Shown here one piece after another: positions 53,099-61,363 of a stretch of DNA of 64,000 nt (the first letter of the stretch is position 1; each line of letters opens with the position of its first letter). The stretch is taken from contig JANYJY010000045.1 in assembly GCA_025358295.1 (NCBI GenBank), positions 1 to 64,000 on the forward strand. The letters are read 5' to 3'. The position numbers and the translations under genes are program-made. This DNA is from Gammaproteobacteria bacterium. Lineage in GTDB: Bacteria; Pseudomonadota; Gammaproteobacteria; Steroidobacterales; Steroidobacteraceae. The notes under the pieces were generated by a model, which had not been told where the DNA came from, made no database searches, and saw only the letters and a program-made list of their open reading frames with translations.

Positions 53099-54226
53099 TC
53101 AAATCAGCTGCTTCATGGTGTCGACGAGGATAGTGTGTCGCACGACATTCAGCACTCGAGTCTCTGCCGCCTGGGTCAATCTCAACACATCGAGGGCATT
53201 GTTAGCGTCTGTCGCGGGCTCAGCACCGGTTTGCCGCTCGCGTTCACGGCCGATTTCGAGAATGATCTCATCGGCATGGCTTAGAATGTCCCTTAGCATC
53301 GTCTCGAGAACGCGCTGCGCGGTGGCGGACGTGATCCCAAGGACCTTTGCCGCCTCGATGAGATGCGATCGGCGCACTTCCGAAAACGCGGTCGCAGAAC
53401 CAATCGGAATGACGAGCGGAGATTGCGGCCAGTGGGCACTGTCAGTCGCGAACGCACAAGTTTCGTAAGCGGCCGTGCTCAGTAGGTCGTACGCGGGTGC
53501 GATACGAATACCGCCCGCATCAACCTTGAAGGAAATATTCTTCAAGTGGTTATCGCCGTTGCCAATCAGGAAATTGAACACCAGCCAGGCATAGAGCTGC
53601 AAGCGTGCAGAGGCACGCTCGCGGCAGGCGGTCGCGGCCTGCGTGAGCGTATTCACTTGCGCGCTCGTGTACTTGAAGGCGCGTGCTTTATTGAGCAACT
53701 GGCAGGTGTCTATGACGTGCAGGCGCTTGGCGTCGGTCGATCCCGCCACTTCGATCCGATCGAATCGCTCGACGATGTACACGGGCTCTGGAACATAGAG
53801 CCGGGTGACGGCGGGCACGGACAATCCCAAGGCACGCGCCAGGCGCATACAGAAAAACTCATTGATGACGCTCGCCGGGTACCCGGGATCGAGATGATTA
53901 GGCTTGAGAATGTGCGTAGACGGGGTTCCTGAGAGCGGCTCAAATAATTGCCCCGCGCTGAGCACCACGAGAAGCTTGTGTTGCGCGCCCGCCAGGGACA
54001 TTTTCTTGGGCGCCTCCTTGGTCAAGGACGCTCGCGGGAGATTGCGGATGCGGCGGCTTAACTCGGGAAATGGCAAAGCCTTAAGTCCCCACTCCACTGC
54101 GCGTGGATGGACGCTGGGACCATCATCTCGGGGATCTGTGGCGTTGGGTGTCACGATTGAGCGCCGCGAAAGGCGAGCCCTAACCGACGCCCCATTGCCC
54201 TCACCAACTTGAAGCATCCAACGCAT
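53099..54226 (-). CDS. HipA-like kinase with a shortened N-terminus, no HipB nearby
   Basis: A 375-residue HipA-family Ser/Thr kinase. Core motifs are intact: SLAGAQHKLLVV, the ATP-Lys in STHILKPNHLD, the catalytic loop FLIGNGDNHLKNISF and the metal-binding APAYDLLST. Only about 85 residues precede the SLAGAQ block, against roughly 140-150 in classical HipA, and the quinone oxidoreductase gene leaves little room for more. No helix-turn-helix HipB gene is adjacent. HipA toxins phosphorylate tRNA synthetases to arrest growth; HipT-type kinases lack the N-terminal subdomain, so a stand-alone short form is plausible. The exact start (M1 or M4) is unsure. Confidence 0.8.
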   Translation of the reverse strand: MRWMLQVGEGNGASVRARLSRRSIVTPNATDPRDDGPSVHPRAVEWGLKALPFPELSRRIRNLPRASLTKEAPKKMSLAGAQHKLLVVLSAGQLFEPLSGTPSTHILKPNHLDPGYPASVINEFFCMRLARALGLSVPAVTRLYVPEPVYIVERFDRIEVAGSTDAKRLHVIDTCQLLNKARAFKYTSAQVNTLTQAATACRERASARLQLYAWLVFNFLIGNGDNHLKNISFKVDAGGIRIAPAYDLLSTAAYETCAFATDSAHWPQSPLVIPIGSATAFSEVRRSHLIEAAKVLGITSATAQRVLETMLRDILSHADEIILEIGRERERQTGAEPATDANNALDVLRLTQAAETRVLNVVRHTILVDTMKQLI

Positions 54227-54394
54227 ACCATCGGCACCGGGGCGGACGATGCCTGGACCAGGCTGGGTTAGTACCAGGGATCGCGCATGATGGCCTGTGG
54301 ATTCGCAGGCACAGCCAGCAGTCGACTCTGGATATCAGCCAATTGTCCCAACCCGACGGCCTGCACGCTGGGCGTGAACCTGAGCTGTTCCCAG

Positions 54395-55384
54395 TTATTC
54401 GATTTTGATTACCGGCTTTCCGACCGTGTGTCGGTTTTCGAGTTCTTGGTGTGCCCGTTCCACATCGTCGAGCGTGTAGCGTCCTGCAATCTCGATCGAC
54501 AGCGAGCCGTCGATCAAAGCCGTGAAGATGTCCGCCGCCCGGCGACGGATGGTCGCAGCATCGGTCAGATGGTCAGCGAGGCGAGGCCGCGTCAAAAAGA
54601 GCGAGCCGGCCTCGCCTAGTTCGATCGGATCGAGGTCCTTAACGTTTCCCCCAACGCTGCCAAAACTGACGACGAGGCCTTTGGTCCGGGTTGCGCGCAT
54701 GCTGTCGCGCAAGGTCGGCTGGCCGATCGCATCGAACACGACATCGACCCCATGGCCTCCGGTCAAATTGCGCACCGTGTCGGCAAAACCTCCCTCGTCG
54801 TAGAGAAAGGCCGCGGTGGCGCCACGCTTTCGGGCGACCTCAGCTTTCCGCTCGGTACTCGTGGTCGCGTAGATAGTCGCGCCCAATCGGGCGCCTAATT
54901 GGACCAGTATTTGGCCGATTCCGCCCGATGCCGCATGCACTAGGCATGTGACACCCGGGCCAAATTTGCCGAGATCGTAGGCCAGATAGTGAGCGGTCAA
55001 GCCATGGAACATCGAAGCGGCAGCCACCTCGAGCGGCAATTCCTCGGGCACGTGGACGACACGCCACGCGGCAACGACCGCGAAGTCGGCGTAGCTACCC
55101 CAGGACAGGCAATAGGCCACCTTGTCGCTCACATGAAAATCCACGACGCCGCTACCGACCGCCTCGATTGTGCCGGCGCCTTCGATGCCGAGCGTCGTTG
55201 GCATCGTCTGGGGGTAGGTGCGCGACGAAGCGTATTTACCCTGACGCGTGTGGATGTCCATGAAGTTGATGCCGGAATAAGCGAGCCGGATAAGCACCTC
55301 CCCGGGCCCTGCCGACGGCGTTGGTAGGTTCCTCCGGACGATAACCTCTGGGCCGCCATAACCGTCGATTTGAATGGCTCTCAC
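54395..55384 (-). CDS. NADPH:quinone oxidoreductase family protein (zeta-crystallin type MDR)
   Basis: I start at the GTG of VRAIQIDGYGGPEVIVRRNLPTP, after AGGAGG; the 86 upstream residues in the track are non-coding. The 329-residue protein lacks zinc ligands, as quinone oxidoreductases do, and shows the family signature (LVHAASGGIGQILVQLGARLGATIYATTST) and DAIGQPTLRDSM. It reduces quinones or enones with NADPH. A perfect-armed palindrome 46 bases upstream suggests control by a TetR- or HxlR-like repressor, which is not encoded next to it. Confidence 0.9.
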   Translation of the reverse strand: MRAIQIDGYGGPEVIVRRNLPTPSAGPGEVLIRLAYSGINFMDIHTRQGKYASSRTYPQTMPTTLGIEGAGTIEAVGSGVVDFHVSDKVAYCLSWGSYADFAVVAAWRVVHVPEELPLEVAAASMFHGLTAHYLAYDLGKFGPGVTCLVHAASGGIGQILVQLGARLGATIYATTSTERKAEVARKRGATAAFLYDEGGFADTVRNLTGGHGVDVVFDAIGQPTLRDSMRATRTKGLVVSFGSVGGNVKDLDPIELGEAGSLFLTRPRLADHLTDAATIRRRAADIFTALIDGSLSIEIAGRYTLDDVERAHQELENRHTVGKPVIKIE

Positions 55385-56154
55385 GATAGCTTTCCTCCTC
55401 CTGCAAGCATTCAATCGGGTGTTCTTAGTTAGTGCGTACACTATGCCTGGAAGTAGGCAGTAACCGGATGGCGACAGCGCCTTGACACTGAATGCTATTC
55501 TGTGGGGTGGCCGTATTTGGCTTTGGTGAGTGGAGCGAATATGCAGTTTAGCTTGCGGGGACCGCCTCCGTGCAATCCGCTTTGAGGGTAGCTGAGCTCC
55601 TACAGTCTTGAGTCGCGCGGATCGCGACACAGCACCTGCCATCCAGATGTGTCGATGGTGATTTTGGTCAGCTGCTCGCTAATAATCTGCTGTATGCGCT
55701 TGTGACAGACTAGTTCCCAGTCGTCTGACATGAGCGGTTTTATTCGGTAAATCTACCCGACGAGAACGCCCGCAAATGTATCTAAAGTATCGGTGTCTGT
55801 GGACCACGCGGTTGAGGGACGCTCGGTCTGCAGAAAGTTCGCCGTTGCCAATCCATTTCCATTGGCTCTTGGGCTCTCCACCGGATCCGCGTTGGCCAAA
55901 TAGGAAAGGACCGACCAGCGAGAGGATGCCGACTGCGCCAATTCCCCACTTCGCCTGGGCCATTGGAACGGCTGCGAAGCCAAGCGCAGCGTCGTCATCG
56001 AATCCAACGTCTTTGACCCTCTGTGGTGGCTCAAAACATACTGGAGACTTCTGCCTGGGCCGGGCCCTTTTGACCCACGAGCGAGGAATGTAAATGCGGC
56101 GTTGGAATTGCGCGCAACTTCGAAGAGTATTTCACCGCATCTGCGGTCGGCAGT
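55385..56154. other. Gene-poor 770-base stretch
   Basis: Apart from the operator-like palindrome near its left end I see no supported gene. Several overlapping frames stay open on both strands between 55,680 and 56,100. One minus frame (VKDVGFDDDAALGFAAVPMAQAKWGIGAVGILSLVGPFLFG) reads somewhat like protein with a hydrophobic segment, but has no ribosome site and a long unstructured tail. A decayed gene is possible. Confidence 0.35.
55430..55443. promoter_or_regulatory. Operator-like palindrome upstream of the quinone oxidoreductase
   Basis: TAGTGCGTACACTA has perfect 5-base arms (TAGTG/CACTA) around CGTA, and is preceded by a partial repeat of TTAGT. It lies 46-59 bases before the GTG start, where a repressor would cover the promoter. 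Similar GTGCGTAC-type sites are used by HxlR and TetR regulators of redox genes. Confidence 0.5.
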
Positions 56155-57438
56155 TCAATGTGAGAATACGCAGCGGCTGCCGCTGGCGAGCTTGATCTCC
56201 TTAAGCGAAAACCGCTTACACGCGCGAAGGTGACCATCGATTAGATAGTGAATATCGGCAATCACCGAGCGATTGTCACCATAATACGAATGCCCGAGAA
56301 AGCCGGTGTCGACGCTCGACGCGTCAATGTATTCCAGTCCCGCCAGCATGAGCTGCAGGTCCCCCGCATCGCCCGCGCGCGCATAGCCGTGGAATTTTTT
56401 GGATGCCAGCAGCGCTTCATCCTTAGAGGATGCGTACAAGGTCAGATGCGTCGTCGGCAACTCGGCGGCAATAATGCGCGGGGCGATTTCATCCTTGAAG
56501 GTGTCGGCATCGATATCGGGTGCGGCCAGGATGATTTCGCGAATCTTGGCTCGAAGTTCCGGATGGGTGGTTTCAATATCGACGACGCTATTGGCGAGGG
56601 CACGGTTGCCCATACTGTGTGCGATGAGATAGACATCAGTAGCGTCGGTCTTGCTTAAGACGTCGATAAGGAACTGCGTCAGGTGTGGCCTCGCCCATTC
56701 GACATTGGTTTCATCGACCGCATAATCTTGCGTCTTACCGACGGAGGGCCAGCTAAAAAAGATGGGCGCGCCTGGAAATTGCAAGTCGAAGGTCATCTGC
56801 GCGGTGCGACGAGCCGCGTCGGCAAACGAGACGTTGTAGCCGTGGACGAAGACCAAAGCGCTCTTGCTTGTTGCGCTCTGAACGGTCTCGGTCAGCAAGT
56901 GAAAATACTCATCCGCCGATAACACGGAAATCTTTCGGAGCACGACGTGCTTCTTGGGGTCTGGCGAGAACTCCAAGCGCAACAAGGACGGCGTTTCGAG
57001 ATTTCCCAAACGATGATCGGGCGGGATACTCACTTCCGCTGTTCCATAGCTGATTGTCCCGCGGCCGCCCCCGAATCGCGAGGCCAGGGGATTTTTGGCC
57101 TGATAGCTCCGATCGGTGCCAAAGAACACCTGCACGAGGTTGGAACCGCCTGATCCGGGCGTCGAGTTGGATCCAGTTGGGTCGGAAGACGGCGCTGTCG
57201 GAGGCGGCGGTTTCGCGTGCTGTCCGGGCTGCGGGGCCGCGGCGGCATCAGCGGGAATGGCCGGCGTCGGAGCTTCTGCAGAACCATCAGCCGCCGCGTC
57301 CGCCGCTGCGGGTGGTGGTGGTGGCGCAGTATCAGCGGCTGGGGCGGGAGCTTGCGGCGGTGCGCTGCACCCGTCCAGTATTCCGAGAAGGATCGCAATT
57401 GCAATGAAAGCGACCGACATCGATTTAGAGATGTTCAT
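56155..57438 (-). CDS. DUF900-family alpha/beta hydrolase lipoprotein
   Basis: Start at MNISKSMSVAFIAIAILLGILDGCSAPP, after GGAGG; the 68-residue upstream extension is not supported. A probable lipoprotein signal (ILDGC) is followed by about 80 residues of Pro/Ala-rich linker, then an alpha/beta hydrolase domain: oxyanion strand LVFVHGYNVSFADAARRTAQM, nucleophile Ser in LIAHSMGNRALAN, the acid in ILAAPDIDADTF, and a late GHSYYGDNRSV His. DUF900 proteins are hydrolases of unknown substrate. It diverges from the subtilase gene; both may act at the envelope. Confidence 0.83.
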   Translation of the reverse strand: MNISKSMSVAFIAIAILLGILDGCSAPPQAPAPAADTAPPPPPAAADAAADGSAEAPTPAIPADAAAAPQPGQHAKPPPPTAPSSDPTGSNSTPGSGGSNLVQVFFGTDRSYQAKNPLASRFGGGRGTISYGTAEVSIPPDHRLGNLETPSLLRLEFSPDPKKHVVLRKISVLSADEYFHLLTETVQSATSKSALVFVHGYNVSFADAARRTAQMTFDLQFPGAPIFFSWPSVGKTQDYAVDETNVEWARPHLTQFLIDVLSKTDATDVYLIAHSMGNRALANSVVDIETTHPELRAKIREIILAAPDIDADTFKDEIAPRIIAAELPTTHLTLYASSKDEALLASKKFHGYARAGDAGDLQLMLAGLEYIDASSVDTGFLGHSYYGDNRSVIADIHYLIDGHLRACKRFSLKEIKLASGSRCVFSH

Positions 57439-57631
57439 TGGGCCTCCGTGCCGTGGCGCTTCGCGCCGCTTGAGTGTATCAAAAGCCCGGCTCTCAAATG
57501 ATGAGATGAGACTGACGTTTAAGTAGTGCAGTGCGACAGAGAGACAGTGCGTGACGCGATGTGCGCCTCCACTCGGTGTACTATCGCTGAGGCGAGTTAA
57601 GGGATTTAACGCACGACTACAGGAGTAGACC

Positions 57632-59197
57632 ATGGCCATCATAAACGGTCAGTTGCCAACCCCCACTTCCACTTCCGAACCGCTGCAGCCGCGCGTGGTG
57701 GTCAAGTTTAAGTCACACGTGAAATTGCCGTACTCCTCGGAAGCCGTATCTCAATTGGATGCGCCGTCGAGCGCCGCGTGGCGTGATCTCGCAACGGCTC
57801 AACCCGGCATTGAACTCGTGCCCTACTTCGCCACCTTGGGTGAAATGGCATTGCGAAATTTAGCGCAAAGAACGCCGCGAGAGGCGGCTGCTCCGATTCT
57901 CGCGCAATTTACGCAGTATTTCGCAGTGCGATCAGCGGCTGGCGTCGATGTTGAAGCGATCGTCCGGACAATCGCGCAGTGGCCCGCGGTGGAGCTTGCC
58001 TACGTCGAGCGAGGCCCCGTGCCTCCACCGGTCAATCCCGCAGATGACCCGTTGAGCGCCGCCGAAGGTTATTTAAATGCAGCGCCAGTAGGCCTGGACG
58101 CCCGGTTTGCATGGAACTCGGCGGATGGCAGTGGCATCGGGTTCGTCGATCTGGAGCGAGGCTGGACCCTTGATCATGAGGATTTGGCTGCCGCCGGTAT
58201 CACGATCATCTCCGGATTGAACCACGACTACCCTGGGCACGGCACGGCGGTATTGGGAGAGGTGCTTGGCGTCGACAATACCATCGGGGGCATCGGCATC
58301 GCGCCCCATGTGCATGCCCGCGTCGTGTCGCAGTGGCGCACCCTGTCCGACTACAACACCGCGGAAGCGATCTTGAGCGCCGTCGCAGTTATGCGAGCCG
58401 GTGACGTGCTGCAGCTCGAAGCGCAGAGCATCTATTTGGGCTCGTATGCACCGGTAGAAGTGGAAGCCACTACATTCGATGCCATTCAATACGCAGTGTC
58501 GCAGGGCATCATCGTGATCGAGGCCGGCGGAAATGGGTCGATCGATCTCGACACGGTCATGGACGCTAACGGCAAGACCTTCCTCAATCGCGGCAGCACA
58601 GATTTTCGCGATTCTGGCGCCATTCTGGTGGGTGCCGCATCCTCCACCGCACCGCATTCGCGACTGTCCTTTTCGAACTATGGCAGCCGGATCGATTGTT
58701 ATGCCTGGGGCGAGAACATCACGACCTGCGGCGATGGCTGGACCGGAAACTTAACCAATAGCTATACCAACGGTTTCGGCGGCACCTCGGGTGCGACACC
58801 GATGGTCACGGGCTCGGCGCTCTTGGTGCAATCCTGGCGCGTCAAGCAAGGATTCGCGCGTCACTTGCCGGACGCAATGCGCGGTACTTTGAGCGCCGCA
58901 GACAATACACCGAGCGCCAACCCCTCATCCGACCGCATTGGCGTCATGCCTGACCTGAAGTCAATCCTCAGCCGGGAGGCACGTGTCCGCTGGATTCTCT
59001 TTCTCGCGTGGGCGTGGATGATCCTGGTCGGCGGGTTGCTCATCACGCCAGGGGGCGTGCTCTGTATCCGCTGCGGACCGCAGGGCCCGAACTTTATCGG
59101 CGATATCGCCGCCATCGTCTTAGGTGTGGTGTCGGTAGTGTTCGGCATTGTCGGTCTGGCGAACGTGGCAGGTCAACGGGTCAGGGCTAACGGATAG
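57632..59197 (+). CDS. S8 subtilisin-like peptidase with C-terminal membrane anchor and no signal peptide
   Basis: A 521-residue protein. The N-terminal 130 residues resemble a propeptide (VVVKFKSHVKLPY). The catalytic triad is visible: Asp in GIGFVDLERGW, His in YPGHGTAVLGEV, Ser in GGTSGATPMVTGSAL; the oxyanion Asn is in EAGGNGSID. Two hydrophobic segments close the protein (ILFLAWAWMILVGGLLITPGGVLCI and IGDIAAIVLGVVSVVFGIVGLANVAG). There is no secretion signal, so the protease domain may face the cytoplasm, or be exported by another route. The ATG follows AGGAG. Target unknown. Confidence 0.85.
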   Translation: MAIINGQLPTPTSTSEPLQPRVVVKFKSHVKLPYSSEAVSQLDAPSSAAWRDLATAQPGIELVPYFATLGEMALRNLAQRTPREAAAPILAQFTQYFAVRSAAGVDVEAIVRTIAQWPAVELAYVERGPVPPPVNPADDPLSAAEGYLNAAPVGLDARFAWNSADGSGIGFVDLERGWTLDHEDLAAAGITIISGLNHDYPGHGTAVLGEVLGVDNTIGGIGIAPHVHARVVSQWRTLSDYNTAEAILSAVAVMRAGDVLQLEAQSIYLGSYAPVEVEATTFDAIQYAVSQGIIVIEAGGNGSIDLDTVMDANGKTFLNRGSTDFRDSGAILVGAASSTAPHSRLSFSNYGSRIDCYAWGENITTCGDGWTGNLTNSYTNGFGGTSGATPMVTGSALLVQSWRVKQGFARHLPDAMRGTLSAADNTPSANPSSDRIGVMPDLKSILSREARVRWILFLAWAWMILVGGLLITPGGVLCIRCGPQGPNFIGDIAAIVLGVVSVVFGIVGLANVAGQRVRANG

Positions 59198-59627
59198 CGC
59201 AGTGATGCGCAAGGGACGAGACCGCCCGCAGCGGTAGGATCGCTGAGAAGAAGGGAATTAATCCCGACCACGCCATTGCCCGTGCCAGATTCGGATATTT
59301 TTACACGATCGAGCAGTCACGATCGACGAAATCCTTACGCTCCAGGGGCCGGCGCGCCGCAAAGCTGCGATCGCCAGACTCGAGGCCGTCCTCGGCGACA
59401 GTGCGTCTAATTGCCCGACGGCGACACCGATGCTCCGTCAATGCAACCGTGGGTTCGGATAGGCCGCCGGCGATCCCTTGCAATGTAAAGAATTGGAATC
59501 GAAATTTCTTCGGCGCGGAATGAGCTTGGAGGTATTGATTGTCAATTGAGCAGCATTCCATTGTCCGATCGGGGCATTATGACTGCTCCGTTTGGGTGCA
59601 CTCGCATGCCGTTGAGGCTTTCTTTAC
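59198..59627. other. Intergenic 430 bases with a coding-like fragment
   Basis: No complete gene is supported. One plus-strand frame reads VTIDEILTLQGPARRKAAIARLEAVLGDSAS (about 59,318-59,410), which looks like a real helical protein piece but lacks a start and soon reaches a stop. It may be the remains of a lost gene. Confidence 0.35.
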
Positions 59628-60182
59628 CTAGTTGAGAAGTTCCTCGAGACGATCGGCCGCGTCACGGCCAAATCGCCGCGTCACCGCCCGCAACAGATCG
59701 AGATCCACGGGGCCCTGCGCGCCCTGGAAGGCAGCTCGGGCATCTGCGAGGTCCTGCGGACCGCCCGCAAAGCATTTCATGGCAATGAAGTCTTCTCGAC
59801 CGACGATGCGCAAATTGACGCCGTGAAAGGGCACTTCGATGGCTCGCGAAAAGAGCGTTGGATCCAGGCCGCGTAGCCCCCCGAGAAGCTCCACTCGATT
59901 GCCGTGGGAGTCGCTCAAGATGAGCATGCTCAAAATCGGATCGTTGTAATCCCCGCGCCGAAGCGTCACCTCGAAGTGAGCGGCTGCAAGTGTCGTGGAG
60001 ATCGTCGCGAGGCGCGAGTAGGAGACGCTGAGTAAAGCGTCCACGTCACTCGACGCTCGCACCACGGCATGCGCGGCGAGCGCGAAGGCACCGATCACCA
60101 CATAGTCGATGTTCTCGCGAGTCAGGATTTCAGCGACATCAATGAAGAGGAGCGCCGATTGACCCGGTCGCTCTGTTCTCAC
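59628..60182 (-). CDS. Nucleotidyltransferase-fold protein paired with an XRE regulator
   Basis: A 184-residue protein of the nucleotidyltransferase superfamily (DUF6036/AbiEii-like): YVVIGAFALAAHAVVRASSDVDALLSV carries the GAxAL and xDVD elements, and a later LRIVGREDFIAMKCFAGGPQDLADARA matches the family tail. The usual GS start of the motif is GA here, common in AbiEii-type members. Its start codon overlaps the stop of the XRE gene by four bases. Such pairs act as toxin-antitoxin or phage-defence modules; which partner is toxic is not certain. Confidence 0.75.
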   Translation of the reverse strand: MRTERPGQSALLFIDVAEILTRENIDYVVIGAFALAAHAVVRASSDVDALLSVSYSRLATISTTLAAAHFEVTLRRGDYNDPILSMLILSDSHGNRVELLGGLRGLDPTLFSRAIEVPFHGVNLRIVGREDFIAMKCFAGGPQDLADARAAFQGAQGPVDLDLLRAVTRRFGRDAADRLEELLN

Positions 60183-60643
60183 GCGGTGCCCACCGTTGCG
60201 TATAGCCGCCGCTGCTCAGCGGCGCGACCCGCCTGATGCAGCGCACCCAGGAGTTGGTTGTGTTCCAGAAACGCTTCGAGCCGCGCGCCTGGAGTCAGAC
60301 GACGTTCGGACTCTCCTGACGATTCTCGGGCTTCCTGCGCGAGTTTGGATCCGGGCGCATTCGTGCCTCGTCTAGGGAGACCCGAGACGAACGCGCCCGC
60401 CTCCTTGGCGTCGCGACCAGTTTGCAACGTGATCGGCAGTCCCACGCGAACGGCAATCCGGAGCAGAAATTCGATCGACAGATCGGACACGCGACCATTG
60501 ATGATCTTGCTCAATGTTGGCTGGGGTACGCCCAACCGCCGGGCAGCCGCCACTTGCGTGTCACCTAAACGTCGCGCAGCTCTCGATACTTGCAGCGCAA
60601 TATCGCGGCGCAACGATTGGATGGTGGCTTCATCGGGTAGCAT
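60179..60643 (-). CDS. XRE-family helix-turn-helix protein
   Basis: A 154-residue protein with an N-terminal Cro/XRE domain (LGDTQVAAARRLGVPQPTLSKIINGRVSDLSIEFLLRIAVRVGLPITL, about 26-75) and a basic, polar tail of unknown role. It precedes and overlaps the nucleotidyltransferase gene. The region just upstream is strikingly AT-rich and holds an imperfect palindrome, TTATAGTAAATTCATTATAA (60,661-60,680), a candidate site for autoregulation. Probably the antitoxin or repressor of the pair. Confidence 0.78.
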   Translation of the reverse strand: MLPDEATIQSLRRDIALQVSRAARRLGDTQVAAARRLGVPQPTLSKIINGRVSDLSIEFLLRIAVRVGLPITLQTGRDAKEAGAFVSGLPRRGTNAPGSKLAQEARESSGESERRLTPGARLEAFLEHNQLLGALHQAGRAAEQRRLYATVGTA

Positions 60644-60660
60644 CAGAAAGCGCTCAGCGA

Positions 60661-60680
60661 TTATAGTAAATTCATTATAA
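60661..60680 (-). promoter_or_regulatory. AT-rich promoter/operator of the XRE-nucleotidyltransferase pair
   Basis: The imperfect palindrome TTATAGTAAATTCATTATAA lies 18 bases before the XRE start, in a 60-base AT-rich island unlike the rest of the window. On the minus strand it includes TATAAT, a fair -10 element, but I see no strong -35. Confidence 0.4.
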
Positions 60681-60836
60681 TCCCTAATATACTCTAAATA
60701 CTACTATATTATTCAACTAGTTATGATACCAGCAGATGAGATGCTCTCGGTTGGCGGGCTGATGAGAAAAGCAAGCAGCCGGTTTCTGCGCATTCGCAGA
60801 TAGCCCTCAGCCGTCAAACCGGAGTCAGACTCGGAA

Positions 60837-61208
60837 TTAGGGCTTACGCTCCTTCAACTCGATGATCAGGCCTCGCATTTCCGTGGCGCCGGTGTTCTCA
60901 CCGATATGAGAGGTTGCCGAAATCCACCGTACGTCTCCCAACTTGCTGTGGCGCTCCGTCGGCGGTTGGCCGGGAATGATGTTGCGCACACTATAGTCAC
61001 TCAGGGAGACGGCAACACTGTCGGGATGCGAATGCACTGGCCACTTCTGCCCTGGCTCGGTTACGAACCCAAGTACTCGAACGCGCTCATTCTCAAACAC
61101 GACTTTGTAAACGTTCGGCGCGACTTGCAGTGCGTCCATCTTGTTATCGGCTGTCGCGGCGCACAGAACGCCGCACATAGCTAACAGTCCTACACTCACA
61201 TAGCGCAT
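60837..61208 (-). CDS. Exported cupin-domain protein
   Basis: A 123-residue protein with a signal peptide (MRYVSVGLLAMCGVLCAATA) and a single cupin barrel: NVYKVVFENERVRVLGFVTEPGQKWPVHSHPDSVAVSLSDYSVRN, with HSH as metal-binding candidates, and a late strand MRGLIIELKE. GGAGG precedes the ATG. Periplasmic cupins of this kind are of unknown function. It stands alone between the XRE pair and DUF2252. Confidence 0.78.
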   Translation of the reverse strand: MRYVSVGLLAMCGVLCAATADNKMDALQVAPNVYKVVFENERVRVLGFVTEPGQKWPVHSHPDSVAVSLSDYSVRNIIPGQPPTERHSKLGDVRWISATSHIGENTGATEMRGLIIELKERKP

Positions 61209-61363
61209 ACGATATTGCCTCCGCGAGGATTGCTCAGATCTGGTTTCAACTCATGGGTTCTTTTACGGCACGCCGGCTTGGGTGGCGGCGTCGAGCTCTT
61301 CCCCGCGTTGGGCGCCGCCGGTTTTAGCTTGCTGTCTTTAAAGCGAGGCTGCGTTTCATTGTG

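Noticed and set aside
55679-56034. Overlapping minus-strand ORFs of 93-94 residues
   Set aside because: Two frames of equal quality overlap here, neither with a ribosome site; kept only as possible decay in the gap entry.
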